This document shows positions 25,181 to 35,405 of a stretch of DNA of 64,000 bases, one piece after another. Each line of letters begins with the position of its first letter. Positions within the stretch are counted from its first letter, which is position 1. Below the pieces are notes generated by a model that was not told the DNA's origin, searched no databases, and saw only the letters and a list, made by a program, of their open reading frames with translations. The stretch spans positions 46,902,412 to 46,966,411 of the forward strand of contig OW799234.1 in the NCBI GenBank assembly GCA_941918925.1, in the 5' to 3' direction. This stretch comes from Phyto melanocephala. Lineage: Eukaryota > Arthropoda > Insecta > Diptera > Rhinophoridae. The position numbers were made by a program, and so were the translations under genes.

Positions 25181-25905
25181 ATTTTAATGTGAACCATTTT
25201 TTATTTTGGCTTAAGTTCATTTGTTTCTTTATTTAATTTTATAATTCAAATTAAATTAAATTGTAACCATTTTAGGAATATTCTTTCTAAAAATTATTTC
25301 CGATATTAGCCGAGTGGAATGCATTTTCGAAATCAGCTACGATTTCATCATCAGCACTCTTTATCGGTATACTACTATGTAACTTAAAATTCCTATTTAT
25401 GTTACAATTGAATGAAATTTGAATTAGTGAATCTTAGTATTAATTTTCATATTTTGTTGAATATTTAATTTCACCTATCAAATGACAATTCATAATTCAA
25501 CATGTTCATATTCTTCCATATTCGTAATACATTTTCGTTATGCTTTCAATATCCATCCTTTGGCTGGAATTATTGAATTATGAATTGTCATTTGATAGGT
25601 GAAATTAAATATTCAACAAAATATGAAAATTAATACTAAGATTCACTAATTCAAATTTCATTCAATTGTAACATAAATAGGAATTTTAAGTTACATAGTA
25701 GTATACCGATAAAGAGTGCTGATGATGAAATCGTAGCTGATTTCGAAAATGCATTCCACTCGGCTAATATCGGAAATAATTTTTAGAAAGAATATTCCTA
25801 AAATGGTTACAATTTAATTTAATTTGAATTATAAAATTAAATAAAGAAACAAATGAACTTAAGCCAAAATAAAAAATGGTTCACATTAAAATTTAATATA
25901 TAGAA
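25181..25905. repeat. Long palindrome of two core elements, copies 2 and 3
   Basis: A reverse-oriented copy (25181-25500) and a forward copy (25572-25905) face each other across about 70 bp, giving arms of more than 300 bp that are almost identical. Each arm includes a TGATGATGAAATCG core and one outer arm of the family. The inner junction sequence (CCATCCTTTGGCTGGAATTA) recurs, inverted, at 26045. Confidence 0.65.
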
Positions 25906-26039
25906 AAAAGTTCGAATAAAATATAAATATATAATTATAACACACATGGCACGGTGTTAATGACATTCAAGAATTCATTGTTCAGTGTCTATCACCTAGA
26001 TGGACTTATATAAATAAAAATGTAAATACAACCTTGTTT

Positions 26040-26428
26040 TCAATAATTCCAGCCAAAGGATGGATATTGAAAGCATAACGAAAATGTATTACGAATATGG
26101 AAGAATATGAACATGTTGAATTATGAATTGTCATTTGATAGGTGAAATTAAATATTCAACAAAATATGAAAATTGATACTAAGATTCACTAATTCAAATT
26201 TCATTCAATTGTAACATAAATAGGAATTTTAAGTTACATAGTAGTATACCGATAAAGAGTGCTGATGATGAAATCGTAGCTGATTTCGAAAATGCATTCC
26301 ACTCGGCTAATATCGGAAATAATTTTTAGAAAGAATATTCCTAAAATGGTTACAATTTAATTTAATTTGAATTATAAAATTAAATAAAGAAACAAATGAA
26401 CTTAAGCCAAAATAAAAAATGGTTCACA
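26040..26428. mobile_element. Core element, copy 4
   Basis: It is almost identical to the inverse of 25181-25567, including the segment AGCCAAAGGATGGATATTG, the core and the right arm ending TTCACATTAAAATTTAAT. It lacks the left arm, so it is probably a duplicate of part of the neighbouring palindrome. Confidence 0.6.
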
Positions 26429-26606
26429 TTAAAATTTAATTATAAAAAAAAAATTATTTTAGAATTGTATGAATTGAACATTAAAATATTTTAAATTTAT
26501 ACATTTTTCTCGGAATTCCTCCAATCGAGGATTAGTTGGTTACGCTATTTTTTTTGTACGAGGTGGTTCACTTACGCTTAAAATCGGACACGTTCTCCTG
26601 TGTTTT

Positions 26607-27340
26607 TTAGAAGATCCCTTCCATAGGCCGAAGATCTGGAGAGTAGGTTGGATTTGCGTTTGAATACCAGTCAAGTATATTTTTTCCATAGTGTGCTGCT
26701 ATGATGTCAAATCGTAACAGAAATATGAAGGCACTATGTGCTGTTTTAATACAGATAAAAGTTATTTTGGTAGACATTTCATAATATATATGTATTTCTG
26801 TGTTTGTCACGCCTGATAACACAAATGATTGACTTCCTTTAGTATAACTAAAAACGGCTTGACACAAGAAACTTTTTGGGTATTTTTTTTTCAGCTTTTG
26901 TCCGGTATTGGTCTTGAATATTGACTTATCTATCAGCCACATACAAATTTTAACCCAGAAGTTGTAAACCGTCATCATCCATCACATAGCATCTGTACTT
27001 TTTTTTAATTTAATTTGACGAACATTTTTGGCTAGTTCTTTTTATTCTTCTTTCTTTACCGCAGCGTGATCTGGATCTTTCTGAACTTTATACGACTTCA
27101 ACCCAGTATTGGTCGTAAAAAGATTCATAGAACTTACTTTTTCAATCTGCTTTTCAGATAGAAGTGTTTGGTGCTCTTCGAAAGAGTTGTTCGACTTTTT
27201 GCCCTACCAATATCAGTTAGACCTCTTTTTCCTCATCTTCCAGATATTATTTTAGTTTTTAAGTCTTCATTGTAATGTTTATTAGCTTTTGAAGCAGTCT
27301 GATGATCAACTTTTGAATTTTTTTGTTGCTATTGTTTGAA
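26607..27340 (-). pseudogene. Tc1/mariner-superfamily transposase relic
   Basis: The minus-strand 123-codon frame (26607-26978) reads KKYPKSFLCQAVFSYTKGSQ, then SGVTNTEIHIYYE, and ends AAHYGKNILDWYSNANP with SPDLRPMEGIF. This follows the family sequence in which FPK..mVW.....G..S..fv.sG..n.e.Y leads to D.AS.HY.k..ldW and P.LRPIE.fW. The catalytic aspartate of the D.A..HY motif appears replaced (FDIIAAHY), and the stretch between is shortened. Further upstream (27000-27340) broken frames still give KTRTTLSKSTKHFYL, GLKSYKVQKDPDHA and a worn MDD motif, i.e. the helix-turn-helix linker and the start of the catalytic domain. Several frameshifts and stops make it inactive. No terminal repeats were found. 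Confidence 0.7.
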
Positions 27341-27728
27341 AATTTTTAATTCTCTTTCAATTGCTTTTTTCGCTGTCCATTTTGAACGAAGCAACAGTTC
27401 AAACTGAATGGTTTAGAAATGATAACATCCGACATATTTTTGAAGGCTAACGTAATTAATAAAATTTTGATTTGTTGGACGAAGGATAAGGTTTGACTAA
27501 AAAAATAAATATAATTATTATAATATAATAATTTATAGAAGAATTCATTAGGCATTTTCTCTATATGTACATATATAGAGAATTTTTTAAAAAATTAAAA
27601 TTTTTTATATATGTACATATGTATGTATGTATGTATAATAAAATCAAAATGCTTAAAACATTTTTTTCAATAAAAAAAAATTATTAATCGAGTCTTCATC
27701 GAAAATTGTTTTTAATCAGAAAATGAAC
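27341..27728. other. AT-rich stretch with ATGT microsatellite
   Basis: Short frames only. A run of ATGTATGT lies near 27618-27640, next to an inverted ATATATGTACATATAT motif. No gene. Confidence 0.35.
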
Positions 27729-27885
27729 CAAGGCGAATTCAATCAGGTGATCTATTTCCAAGGCGAATCAATCAGGTGACTGCATAACTACAACAAATAC
27801 AATAGAAAAAACAACAGGCATTTTGTTAGTGTTTTTGAGTACGTAGAATGTCAGTATCAAGGCGAATTGAAACTCGCCTTTGTTA
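27729..27885. mobile_element. Tandem hAT-like (CAAGG family) termini
   Basis: Two left-type ends follow each other: CAAGGCGAATTCAATCAGGTG at 27729 and CAAGGCGAATCAATCAGGTG at 27759. A third partial end, CAAGGCGAATTG, lies at 27858. The segment after the second end (ACTGCATAACTACAACAAAT, onward) is the inverse of 21110-21200. This looks like one short element inserted next to or into another. Confidence 0.55.
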
Positions 27886-29217
27886 ATTTTTGACAACTAT
27901 GAACAATTTACCTTGTTTATTGAAATATTAATTTTTTATTATCTTTAGTTTAATTTATGTATTTATTTCGAAATCTTGAAACGAAATTCAAGCTAACAGC
28001 TATAAGTTACACAAAGAAGAAGTTGATTCTTTGTTGTTTAAAAATTCATCCACTGCTGAAGTTGAGAAAAGCCAAAAAGAATTAGAAGGTATTCCTAAAA
28101 ACAATTCAGAAATTAAAACTCATGATATTTCTTAAATATTAGGTTAAACTAATAACAAATAAAAACCGCAATATGTCTGTTTGGAAACCCAATTTCCGAT
28201 AGCTTCTATTATTCTATTACCTACTGGATCTAGCAAGAACAGACAAGAAAGAAACAATAGCTCTACGAAAGAAATTGAAACTTAACAAAATAAATTGTAA
28301 AATGGTAAATGGTAATTTCTTTCTAAATAAAAGCTTAAAATAACACAGATATAGATGATTTTATTGAAGGTAAATTACAGGTTAATAAATCAAGTAATGT
28401 ACAAAGTGTTTAAAAGATTGACTAGAAAATCTCGTGAAATTTTAATAAATTACGTAACTAAAACCCACTCTGTGGAAATAACTTACAAAATTCAAACAAA
28501 ACTCGTGCAATAAAATATTAATGAACACCTCACTTATATTTTGCATTTGGGGTTAAAACTACGATAGTTTCCCCATGTCCGAGGATATTTTATTTCTTTG
28601 TGAAGTCCAAGTCAAATAAAATATATATGTTCCTTACACGTCTACAATTCTAAGCCTGTTCGAAATTGAAAACCCAAACAGCCCACATATGGACTGTGCA
28701 CTGCTAGTGCTTTCTGCAAACAGCCCATGTATAGGCTGTGGACAGTTAACCTGTTAAAATGAAAGAAGAATTAAATAAGAAATCAGTGGCATTAAAAGTA
28801 AATAATAATAACGGGTTTAAATTGCTGATTTTCCTTCCGTAGCTTGCCTATCTTCGGGCACCTCAAATATATTCACCCATTTGAAGATGTATAGTCTATT
28901 GTTCCCTGGTTCTTTCTACCTGAATCGACACACAACGATAATCCATTAAAAGTTTTCACATACCCAGAATAAATTACATTGTTTATATTTTTGGAGTATC
29001 TTTTAAAAAAATGATGTTTTAACGCATAGATATGTAGATAATGAGAACTCCTAGTCGTTATCCATTTAAGAATCTATTGATATTTTTTAAGTTCTATATT
29101 TTTTTCAATATTTGTTTTCTTTTAAAAAATTTGTTTTTTAACATTTATATTTTCAAATCAAAAAAAATGTAAACAAAGGCGAATTTATGTGACAATTAAG
29201 TACTCAACAAAATAAAA
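27886..29217. other. Non-coding stretch with a short direct repeat
   Basis: No supported gene. The motif AACAGCCCAYRTATRGRCTG occurs twice (about 28677 and 28718) with about 41 bp between starts. A partial hAT-like end (AAAGGCGAATTTATGTGAC) lies at 29175. Confidence 0.35.
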
Positions 29218-31944
29218 ACAAGTAAGAGCACTATATTCGGCTGTGCCGAATCTTTTATACCCACCACCAATTTTGTGTACATTTAAAGCACAATATTTAT
29301 TATTTTGTTAATCGCTATAGAATAATCTCTTTATAATAAAATATGTATCACTTTCTTTGTAGAGGGTGGCTAAATTTGAAGGGCCCATGTTTAAGGTGAA
29401 CCACATCTAAACTTCAACTTTTTTCTTGTATTTCATTTGACATTTCTCAATCTCAAACTAACTCAATTTGAACCGTGGAAAGATACGCAATCGAGCAACG
29501 CTTTTAAATATTAAAGATTTTTATAAAAATGGGCGTTCAAATCAAAATGCATTTCGTGCACTTCGTGATTCTTTTGGTCAACATAATCGTTTGAATTCGT
29601 CCACAATCGTGAGAATTGTAAAAAAAATATTTAAATGTCTGCAAAGCAGGTCTGTATGATATGTGAAAACATCTGTGAATGCCATATTAGTTCGTTGAAT
29701 GGGAAACATTGCTGTTTTTCACGATAACGTGGCAAAAGAGCAAGCAACCTCGACTCATCATCATGCCCAACAATCGAGCATCAACAGTGTCATTGAAAAT
29801 TTGGACTATCGGATCGTGGTGTGCCGAATAGGTTGGGGGGCCATTTGGCCGATATTTGGTTCCATACATAATTGAAGCATACAAATATTATCATTATAAA
29901 AATAAATGATAATAATTTCATAATAATTTTATTCAAAATCAACATAGTCCCTTAAAATTAAACCACCCATTATAACTTCGGAATGCTAGTAAAATGTTTT
30001 CGTAAATTTAGTCTTTCAATGAAAGTGGCCGTTAAAATACGCGTGTCAATAAAGTTTCTGCTAATAAACACATCTTAGATATTTCAATATAGTCCTTTAG
30101 TATTCCAAAATCTTTATTCATAGAGAATTTACATGAATTTAAGAGGAAGAAAGTGAATTTAAGGTTAAATTTTAAGGGCCACAGGGTGATTTAAAATATA
30201 CATTCTCTGCATTTTTCTAAAACGGGAAATTTATTAGTAAGATTTTGATTTTTAAACTTCTATAACATTTTGCTTTTAAAAGATTTTCAAACGAAATAAG
30301 TTTTGTATAATTTTAAAATTTGTTAGCCATTAGTACATGAAAATAAATTGTTTATAATGTTTAGAGATAATTTTTTTTGACTTATGTCAAAATTTTCCTA
30401 AATTCCCATTTTTAATAGAGCATAACTTCAGGAGAACATAAGCATAAGTTGTTAGCATGCCATCTAGTAGTTGCTAGTAGAGTCATCTATCTTATCATCT
30501 TTATCTTATATTTAGCTACAGTACAATAAATGGCGCAGTGTAAGATAAATAAATGCTAATATATATGGCTAATATATTTTTATAAAAATTTAAAGAAAAA
30601 AGTGTGCGTGGCACATCTATTTTCCGTTATAACGAAGACTTTGACCAAAAAACCATGTTTGCAAAATTTCAGAATCGCACATATAGTTTTGTCAGTTTTA
30701 TTACGTTTTAAATTTGAAATATACACTGTGCGGTATAAATTTTCGTACATTTTTATCTATAACTCTTTTCCTAATTCATAGATTTAAGCGATTTTCAGGG
30801 AAAAATATTCTTTTGACTCGATAAATATATATTCGAAGTTTCATGACTACGTTTATGCGTCTGGACACAATTCAAAAGTGAAAGTGGGCGCTATAGTAGG
30901 CGTGTCAAAGTTGTTTTTGCTAATGAGTACAACTTAGGTGTTTCAATATAGTCCTTTATTATTCCTAAATCTTTATTAATAGAGAAATTATATGAATTTT
31001 AGGTAAAACGTTATATGGGAGGTGGGCGTAAAAGTGGGCGTGGCACCTTAATTTTTTGGCATAGTAATAAAATTGCCTAGGGGGATAGACGTAGCAAAAT
31101 TTTTCATCATACCTCTAATTTTAGCGGTTTTGTGAGCTTTTAAATTTCATTAACGGTAGATAACGTGATAAGTGGGCGTTATAGTAGGCGTGTCAAAGTT
31201 ATTTTTGCGAATGAGTACAACTGAGGTGTTTCAATATGGGCTATTATTATTTTAAAATCTTTATTAATAGAGAAATTATATGAATTTTAGTTAAAACGTT
31301 ATATGGGAGGTGGGCGTAAAAGTGGGCGTGGCACATTGATTTGCCGTTACAAAAAAAAGCGTGTCAGCAAAAAGCAAAGTGTGCAAAATTTCAGAGTCGT
31401 ACATCCAATTTTGTTGCTTTTATGACGTTTTTGTTTTTAAATATACCGAAAAATACACTGTGCGGTATAAATTTTCGTACATTTTGATCGATAACTCCTC
31501 TCCTAATGCATAGATTTAGACAATTTTCGGGGAAAAATATTGTCTTTACCCAGGAAATATATATTCGAAGTTTCATGAGTCTACGTTAATGCGTTTGGAC
31601 ACAATTCCATTTTATTCGATGTTCGAAGAACACGGTTTTTTCGACCTACTCTTGCTTTTCGAGCTATAACTCTCTTCCTAATGTTCTGATTTAGCCCATT
31701 TTCAATACCAAACAAACCTTGTCTATAAGAAAGATTCTGGCAAAATTTGAGCTCCCTAGCTTTTTCGGTGCGACCTCTATCGTGCTTTCAACAGACGGAC
31801 GGACATAGCTAGATCGTCATAAAATCAAACCCCGATTCAGAATATATATACTTTATGGGGTCTAAAATGGATATTTCGATGTGTTACAAACGGAATGACA
31901 AAATGAATATACCCCCACCATTTTTTTGGTGGCGGGTATAAAAA
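29218..31944 (-). mobile_element. HINE1 copy C
   Basis: Complete copy: CAAGTAAGAGCACTATATTC with the TTCGGCTGTGCCGAA hairpin at the left, and the GGTGGCGGGTATA hairpin at the right, with both (TA)n and a shortened (GTCY)n run. It has two 288-bp modules and the same mariner insert as A. It shares with A the distinctive segment GAACCACATCTAAACTTCAA, so A, C and the left half of B form one recent subfamily. Confidence 0.75.
29362..29970 (+). mobile_element. Mariner-type deletion derivative in HINE1 copy C
   Basis: Terminal repeats are flanked by TA as in A. The N-terminal helix-turn-helix frame is open from 29468 to 29659 and gives DFYKNGRSNQNAFRALRD with STIVRIVKKIF. This is the best-preserved version of this portion in the window. 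The second DNA-binding segment and the tail follow in another frame. Confidence 0.7.
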
Positions 31945-32374
31945 TGAATCAGCTGACTTTTTACGGTCACCTTATCAATCCACCTTGTCTATTTCCTACA
32001 AAAACACTAAACTACATGTATTTTGTTTTTGTATATTTGAATCTAATTGTCAAAAATTTTCTGACTAAACACAAACAAACACACGTTTGTTTACATTTTT
32101 TAAAGCAAATTATGCGAGTCACACACAAATTAATAAATTTAAATGTTTTTTTTTTAATTTATATACATATACATATGTATTTATATATTTTGCTCATCAT
32201 TAAGTACTCGAAATAAAGTTTCATTACCCGCGCGCATGAAGGCATTTTTTCACAAAACTTTTACAATTTGTTAGTTTTTTAACTAAAACACCAATTTTTT
32301 ATGTTTTTTTAATTTTTAAACAATTAACACAAATGTACATACATACATACTTATATTTATTTTGAATTCAATCT
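31945..32374. other. Short-element end, then AT-rich DNA
   Basis: Positions 31945-31987 are the inverted counterpart of 15089-15131 (ending CAATCCACCTTG). The rest has no gene signal. ATAC runs occur at 32335-32350. Confidence 0.35.
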
Positions 32375-32503
32375 GGGGCCGAATTACGGCATTAGATATC
32401 GATCGAAATTTTACTCGAACGATCGAGTACGCTGTGCTTTAGGTATAGAGATTCAAATAAGAATTTTCAAATTTCGATTACGTTTGAATGCCGTAATTAG
32501 GCC
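32375..32503. mobile_element. ~129-bp MITE with GGCCGAATTACGG ends
   Basis: GGCCGAATTACGGCATT (32377-32393) pairs with AATGCCGTAATTAGGCC (32487-32503) with one mismatch, and CGATCGAAATTT pairs imperfectly with AAATTTCGATTACG further in. No clear target duplication was found. Confidence 0.55.
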
Positions 32504-32515
32504 TTTGTTTTATCC

Positions 32516-32723
32516 CAAGGCATATTTATTCATCAGGTACTCTTGTTTCGTCAGCTGATTATTTTTTTCTTTACTTATTTTAAGTTTCAGCTGTCAAAGT
32601 CTATAGATAAAAACAAATTTCTCTTCTCTCTCATTAATTTCAAATGTCAAACTTCATATATAAAAAATATAAACAAAAAAATTTTCTCCGAACTGCAATT
32701 ACCTGATGAATAAATATGCCTTG
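32516..32723. mobile_element. 208-bp MITE of the CAAGG family
   Basis: The ends CAAGGCATATTTATTCATCA and its complement are flanked by GTTTTATCC at 32507-32515 and 32724-32732 (8-9 bp). The interior holds the CAGCTGATTATTTTTT motif seen in relatives. It is nonautonomous. Confidence 0.8.
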
Positions 32724-32732
32724 GTTTTATCC

Positions 32733-32890
32733 ATAGAAATTAAATTTTTTCGCTTATTAAACAATTAAAAATTTCCGGCAAACGAATGTAAACAAACATA
32801 AAAACACAAATTTTGACGTTTTGTTCTTAAACTTCGTTCACAGCTGATGAACAGCTGGGCTAAGAGTTCACCTAATATGAATTCGCCTTG
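32733..32890. mobile_element. Partial CAAGG-family element (right end)
   Basis: It ends ACAGCTGGGC..TTCACCTAATATGAATTCGC-CTTG at 32890, matching the right ends at 20719 and 20908. No left end is visible directly upstream, so it is truncated. Confidence 0.5.
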
Positions 32891-34181
32891 AAATGTACCT
32901 ACAGAAAATTTATTAGAAAATTTTCATAAAATAATTGGTCTCATGCCATTCTCCGCGGTAATGAAGAAATAAAAGTGGTAATTGGAAACATTAAAGTTAT
33001 TCTATTACAACATTAGAGCATCGCCTTACTCTTGAATGTTTCCCGGTTCCGTCGATGATATTTAAAATAAAATTATGTTCTATTGATATCAGAAAATTAA
33101 TTCCAATAAATGTTATACATTTTATAATGACTTATCACGTTAACCTCGTGTAACATATTTATTTACACGGTAAAGCCGTAGTGCAAAGAATCTGAAAAAA
33201 ATCTACACCTGTTTTGTCTTGTTTGCTGAAAGTAAACAAAGTGTTAAACAAGTGTACAATTTTAGTTCATCATGTATGCAAGAGTATGTATGTATGTGTA
33301 AGTTTGTATTTTGTGTAGATATTGTCCTGCATGGCATACTTACAACAAGCATTTCTTAATGCAGTTACATGCTTCAGCAGCAGCAACAACAAACGACAAA
33401 TTTCATTTTAACAAAAACAATACTTAAACCCGTTCCCTGAGGCCACCCAAAGAAACCGAAATAAATAAGCGAAGAAAGAATAAAGGAAAGTGTGAAAAAT
33501 ATTGAGGTGACAAAGCATAAGTATAACCGTAAGAATGAGTTAAAATGGAGTCCTGTTGTTTGTGGATGTTATTGTGGTTGTTTTTGCTTTGTTAACCACA
33601 TGTTTTACTAAAGTTTTTAAGCTTCTTTTTTCCTTCTTGTTGGCATGCATTTTTCAGTTAAACTGGGCTTCATTGTTGCGACAAAGTGTTTCGGTTTTGC
33701 AGTATACGTGTGTGTATATGTTAAGCTCAAATACGTTCTACTTTGTAAAATGCATTGTTATTATGACCTCCCGGTAAATGAGCAGTAGCAACAACTACAA
33801 TTACATAGCATAACCCTACTAATGTACATATAACCATTTTTAATGCTTAAAAAAGCTTTTTAACAAATTAAATTGAAATTAAAAAGAAAAAGTGCCTGAA
33901 AAAATAATTAATATTAAGATTTACATTTTGGTTTGTGGTTAAATAGAAATGGGACCGTCTTTGGTTTCTGTTTTACCTTCGTAGGTTTCTGTTGTTCTCT
34001 ATGCGATTTTCGTTAACCCAGTTAAATTTGTTTTTTTTAACTGAGTTGTCCCAGTGTGATGGTTTAGGGGGCCAGTTATGTCCATATGTTTGTATGCATG
34101 TTAAAGTCGCATTTACAAATACTGTTCCGTGCCCTGTGTTTATATAAATTGAATTTTTATTTTGTCGAACTTTTTCGGTTT
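32891..34181. other. Non-coding stretch
   Basis: Open frames (for example 33556-33777, hydrophobic, MFVDVIVVVFALLTTCF) have no support from composition or motifs. CAACAACAAC at about 33385 and ATGTATGTATGTG at about 33288 are simple repeats. Confidence 0.35.
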
Positions 34182-34580
34182 AAACTATTATTTAAATTTT
34201 TAATCAGGCTTGAGTTCATATTACTATTCTTTATTTTTACAAAGTAAAAAGGGTTGCTGTTTGGTTAAAATTTCAATCTAACTCATTGTGGTAAAAAATA
34301 TATGAAATAGGAAAAACTAAAAATTAGTTACCGAATTCAATTAACATAAGTCCCGTGAGTTAAATAGATGATATTTACAACCAACATGTAACCACCGATC
34401 AGAGAGTGCTGATGATTAAATCGTAGCTGGTTTCGAAAATGCATTACACTCGGCTAGTGTCGGTAAAAATATAATTTTTCAAGATTTATTCTTTCATTTA
34501 TCACAATTAAAAAAATTCTTTGTAAAAATAAAGAATAGTAATATGAACTCAAGCCTGATTAAAAATTTAAATAATAGTTT
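34182..34580. mobile_element. Long-TIR core element, copy 5
   Basis: Arms of about 63 bp (AAACTATTATTTAAATTTTT.. with its complement) surround the family core (GTGCTGATGATTAAATCGTA). A 12-bp direct repeat AAATACTGTTCC lies at 34117-34128 and 34583-34594 and could be a target duplication, although about 50 bp intervene on the left. It closely resembles the copy at 40546. Confidence 0.65.
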
Positions 34581-35182
34581 AAATACTGTTCCTTTAATAA
34601 ATAACATCTTAACAGAATCAAGCAGAAGGGAAGAAGTCTGTTTTATTCAGCACGACAAACAAAATGAAAGCATCAAGGGAAACATTTGTGTTTACCTTAT
34701 ATAAGTCTGCCCATAGACCCTATTCATCTTTCTTATCCATCGATCAGTTTAATATCTTTCTAACTATCGATGTTTATCAAATCTCAATGGGAATTATTTT
34801 AAATAAAGTAGTACACTAAATATGTAGAAAAATCCTTTGAAAAAAACTTTTTACAATCAAGATGAATTCAAAAATTTAATAATAGACAAATTTATTTAAT
34901 TTTAAAACCTGGTTTAGATTAACAGGGTACTGTAAAGCCAACTTGATCGCGTGCTCAAGATTATATTGAAAAACTGCTGCTTTAAGCGTTATATGCTTAA
35001 GTTACAAAAAAAAAAAGATAATCGCCTAAGGCTACAACGTGGAATTTTATTGCCACTTGTGCAAATAATAACGACATATTATTTATAAACGAAAGAGATA
35101 GTTTCATCTAGCTTATTCTAAGAAAGATATCTTAACAAAAATATAAAATTTTACTGCGAGGTTTTAATGTGAATGTGGACAA
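34581..35182. other. Left flank of the copia insertion
   Basis: No gene recognised. The last five bases (GACAA, 35178-35182) are the left target duplication of the copia element. Confidence 0.4.
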
Positions 35183-35387
35183 TGTTAGCAGAATAATAAC
35201 AACACGATGTTTTATTAAACAGAAAAAATGTTTATTGAACAATTGAAAAATGTGAAGTGAAGTAAATTTTTAAAAATTTTATATATACATATGTATGTAG
35301 AACAAATTATATATCAATGTATATATGATTAAATTTAACAAACACAGTTGAAAATATTTAAAGTGTAAATCGTATTTTTCTTTAACA
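35183..35387 (-). repeat. 3' LTR of the copia element
   Basis: 205 bp. On the minus strand it starts TGTTAAAGAAAAATACG and ends CTGCTAACA, the usual TG..CA form. It appears identical to 39364-39568. Confidence 0.93.
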
Positions 35388-35396
35388 CCCCCTTTC
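35388..35396 (-). promoter_or_regulatory. Polypurine tract
   Basis: On the minus strand GAAAGGGGG directly precedes the 3' LTR. This is the standard position of the plus-strand DNA primer in LTR retrotransposons. Confidence 0.8.
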
Positions 35397-35405
35397 GATT
35401 AAACT

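Noticed and set aside
32328..32340. AAATGTAC as left duplication for the CAAGG-family right end at 32890
   Set aside because: It is part of an ATAC microsatellite and is not followed by a CAAGG terminus.
33556..33777. Small hydrophobic protein gene
   Set aside because: Frame begins in simple sequence, the hydrophobic residues come from T-rich codons, and no other support exists.
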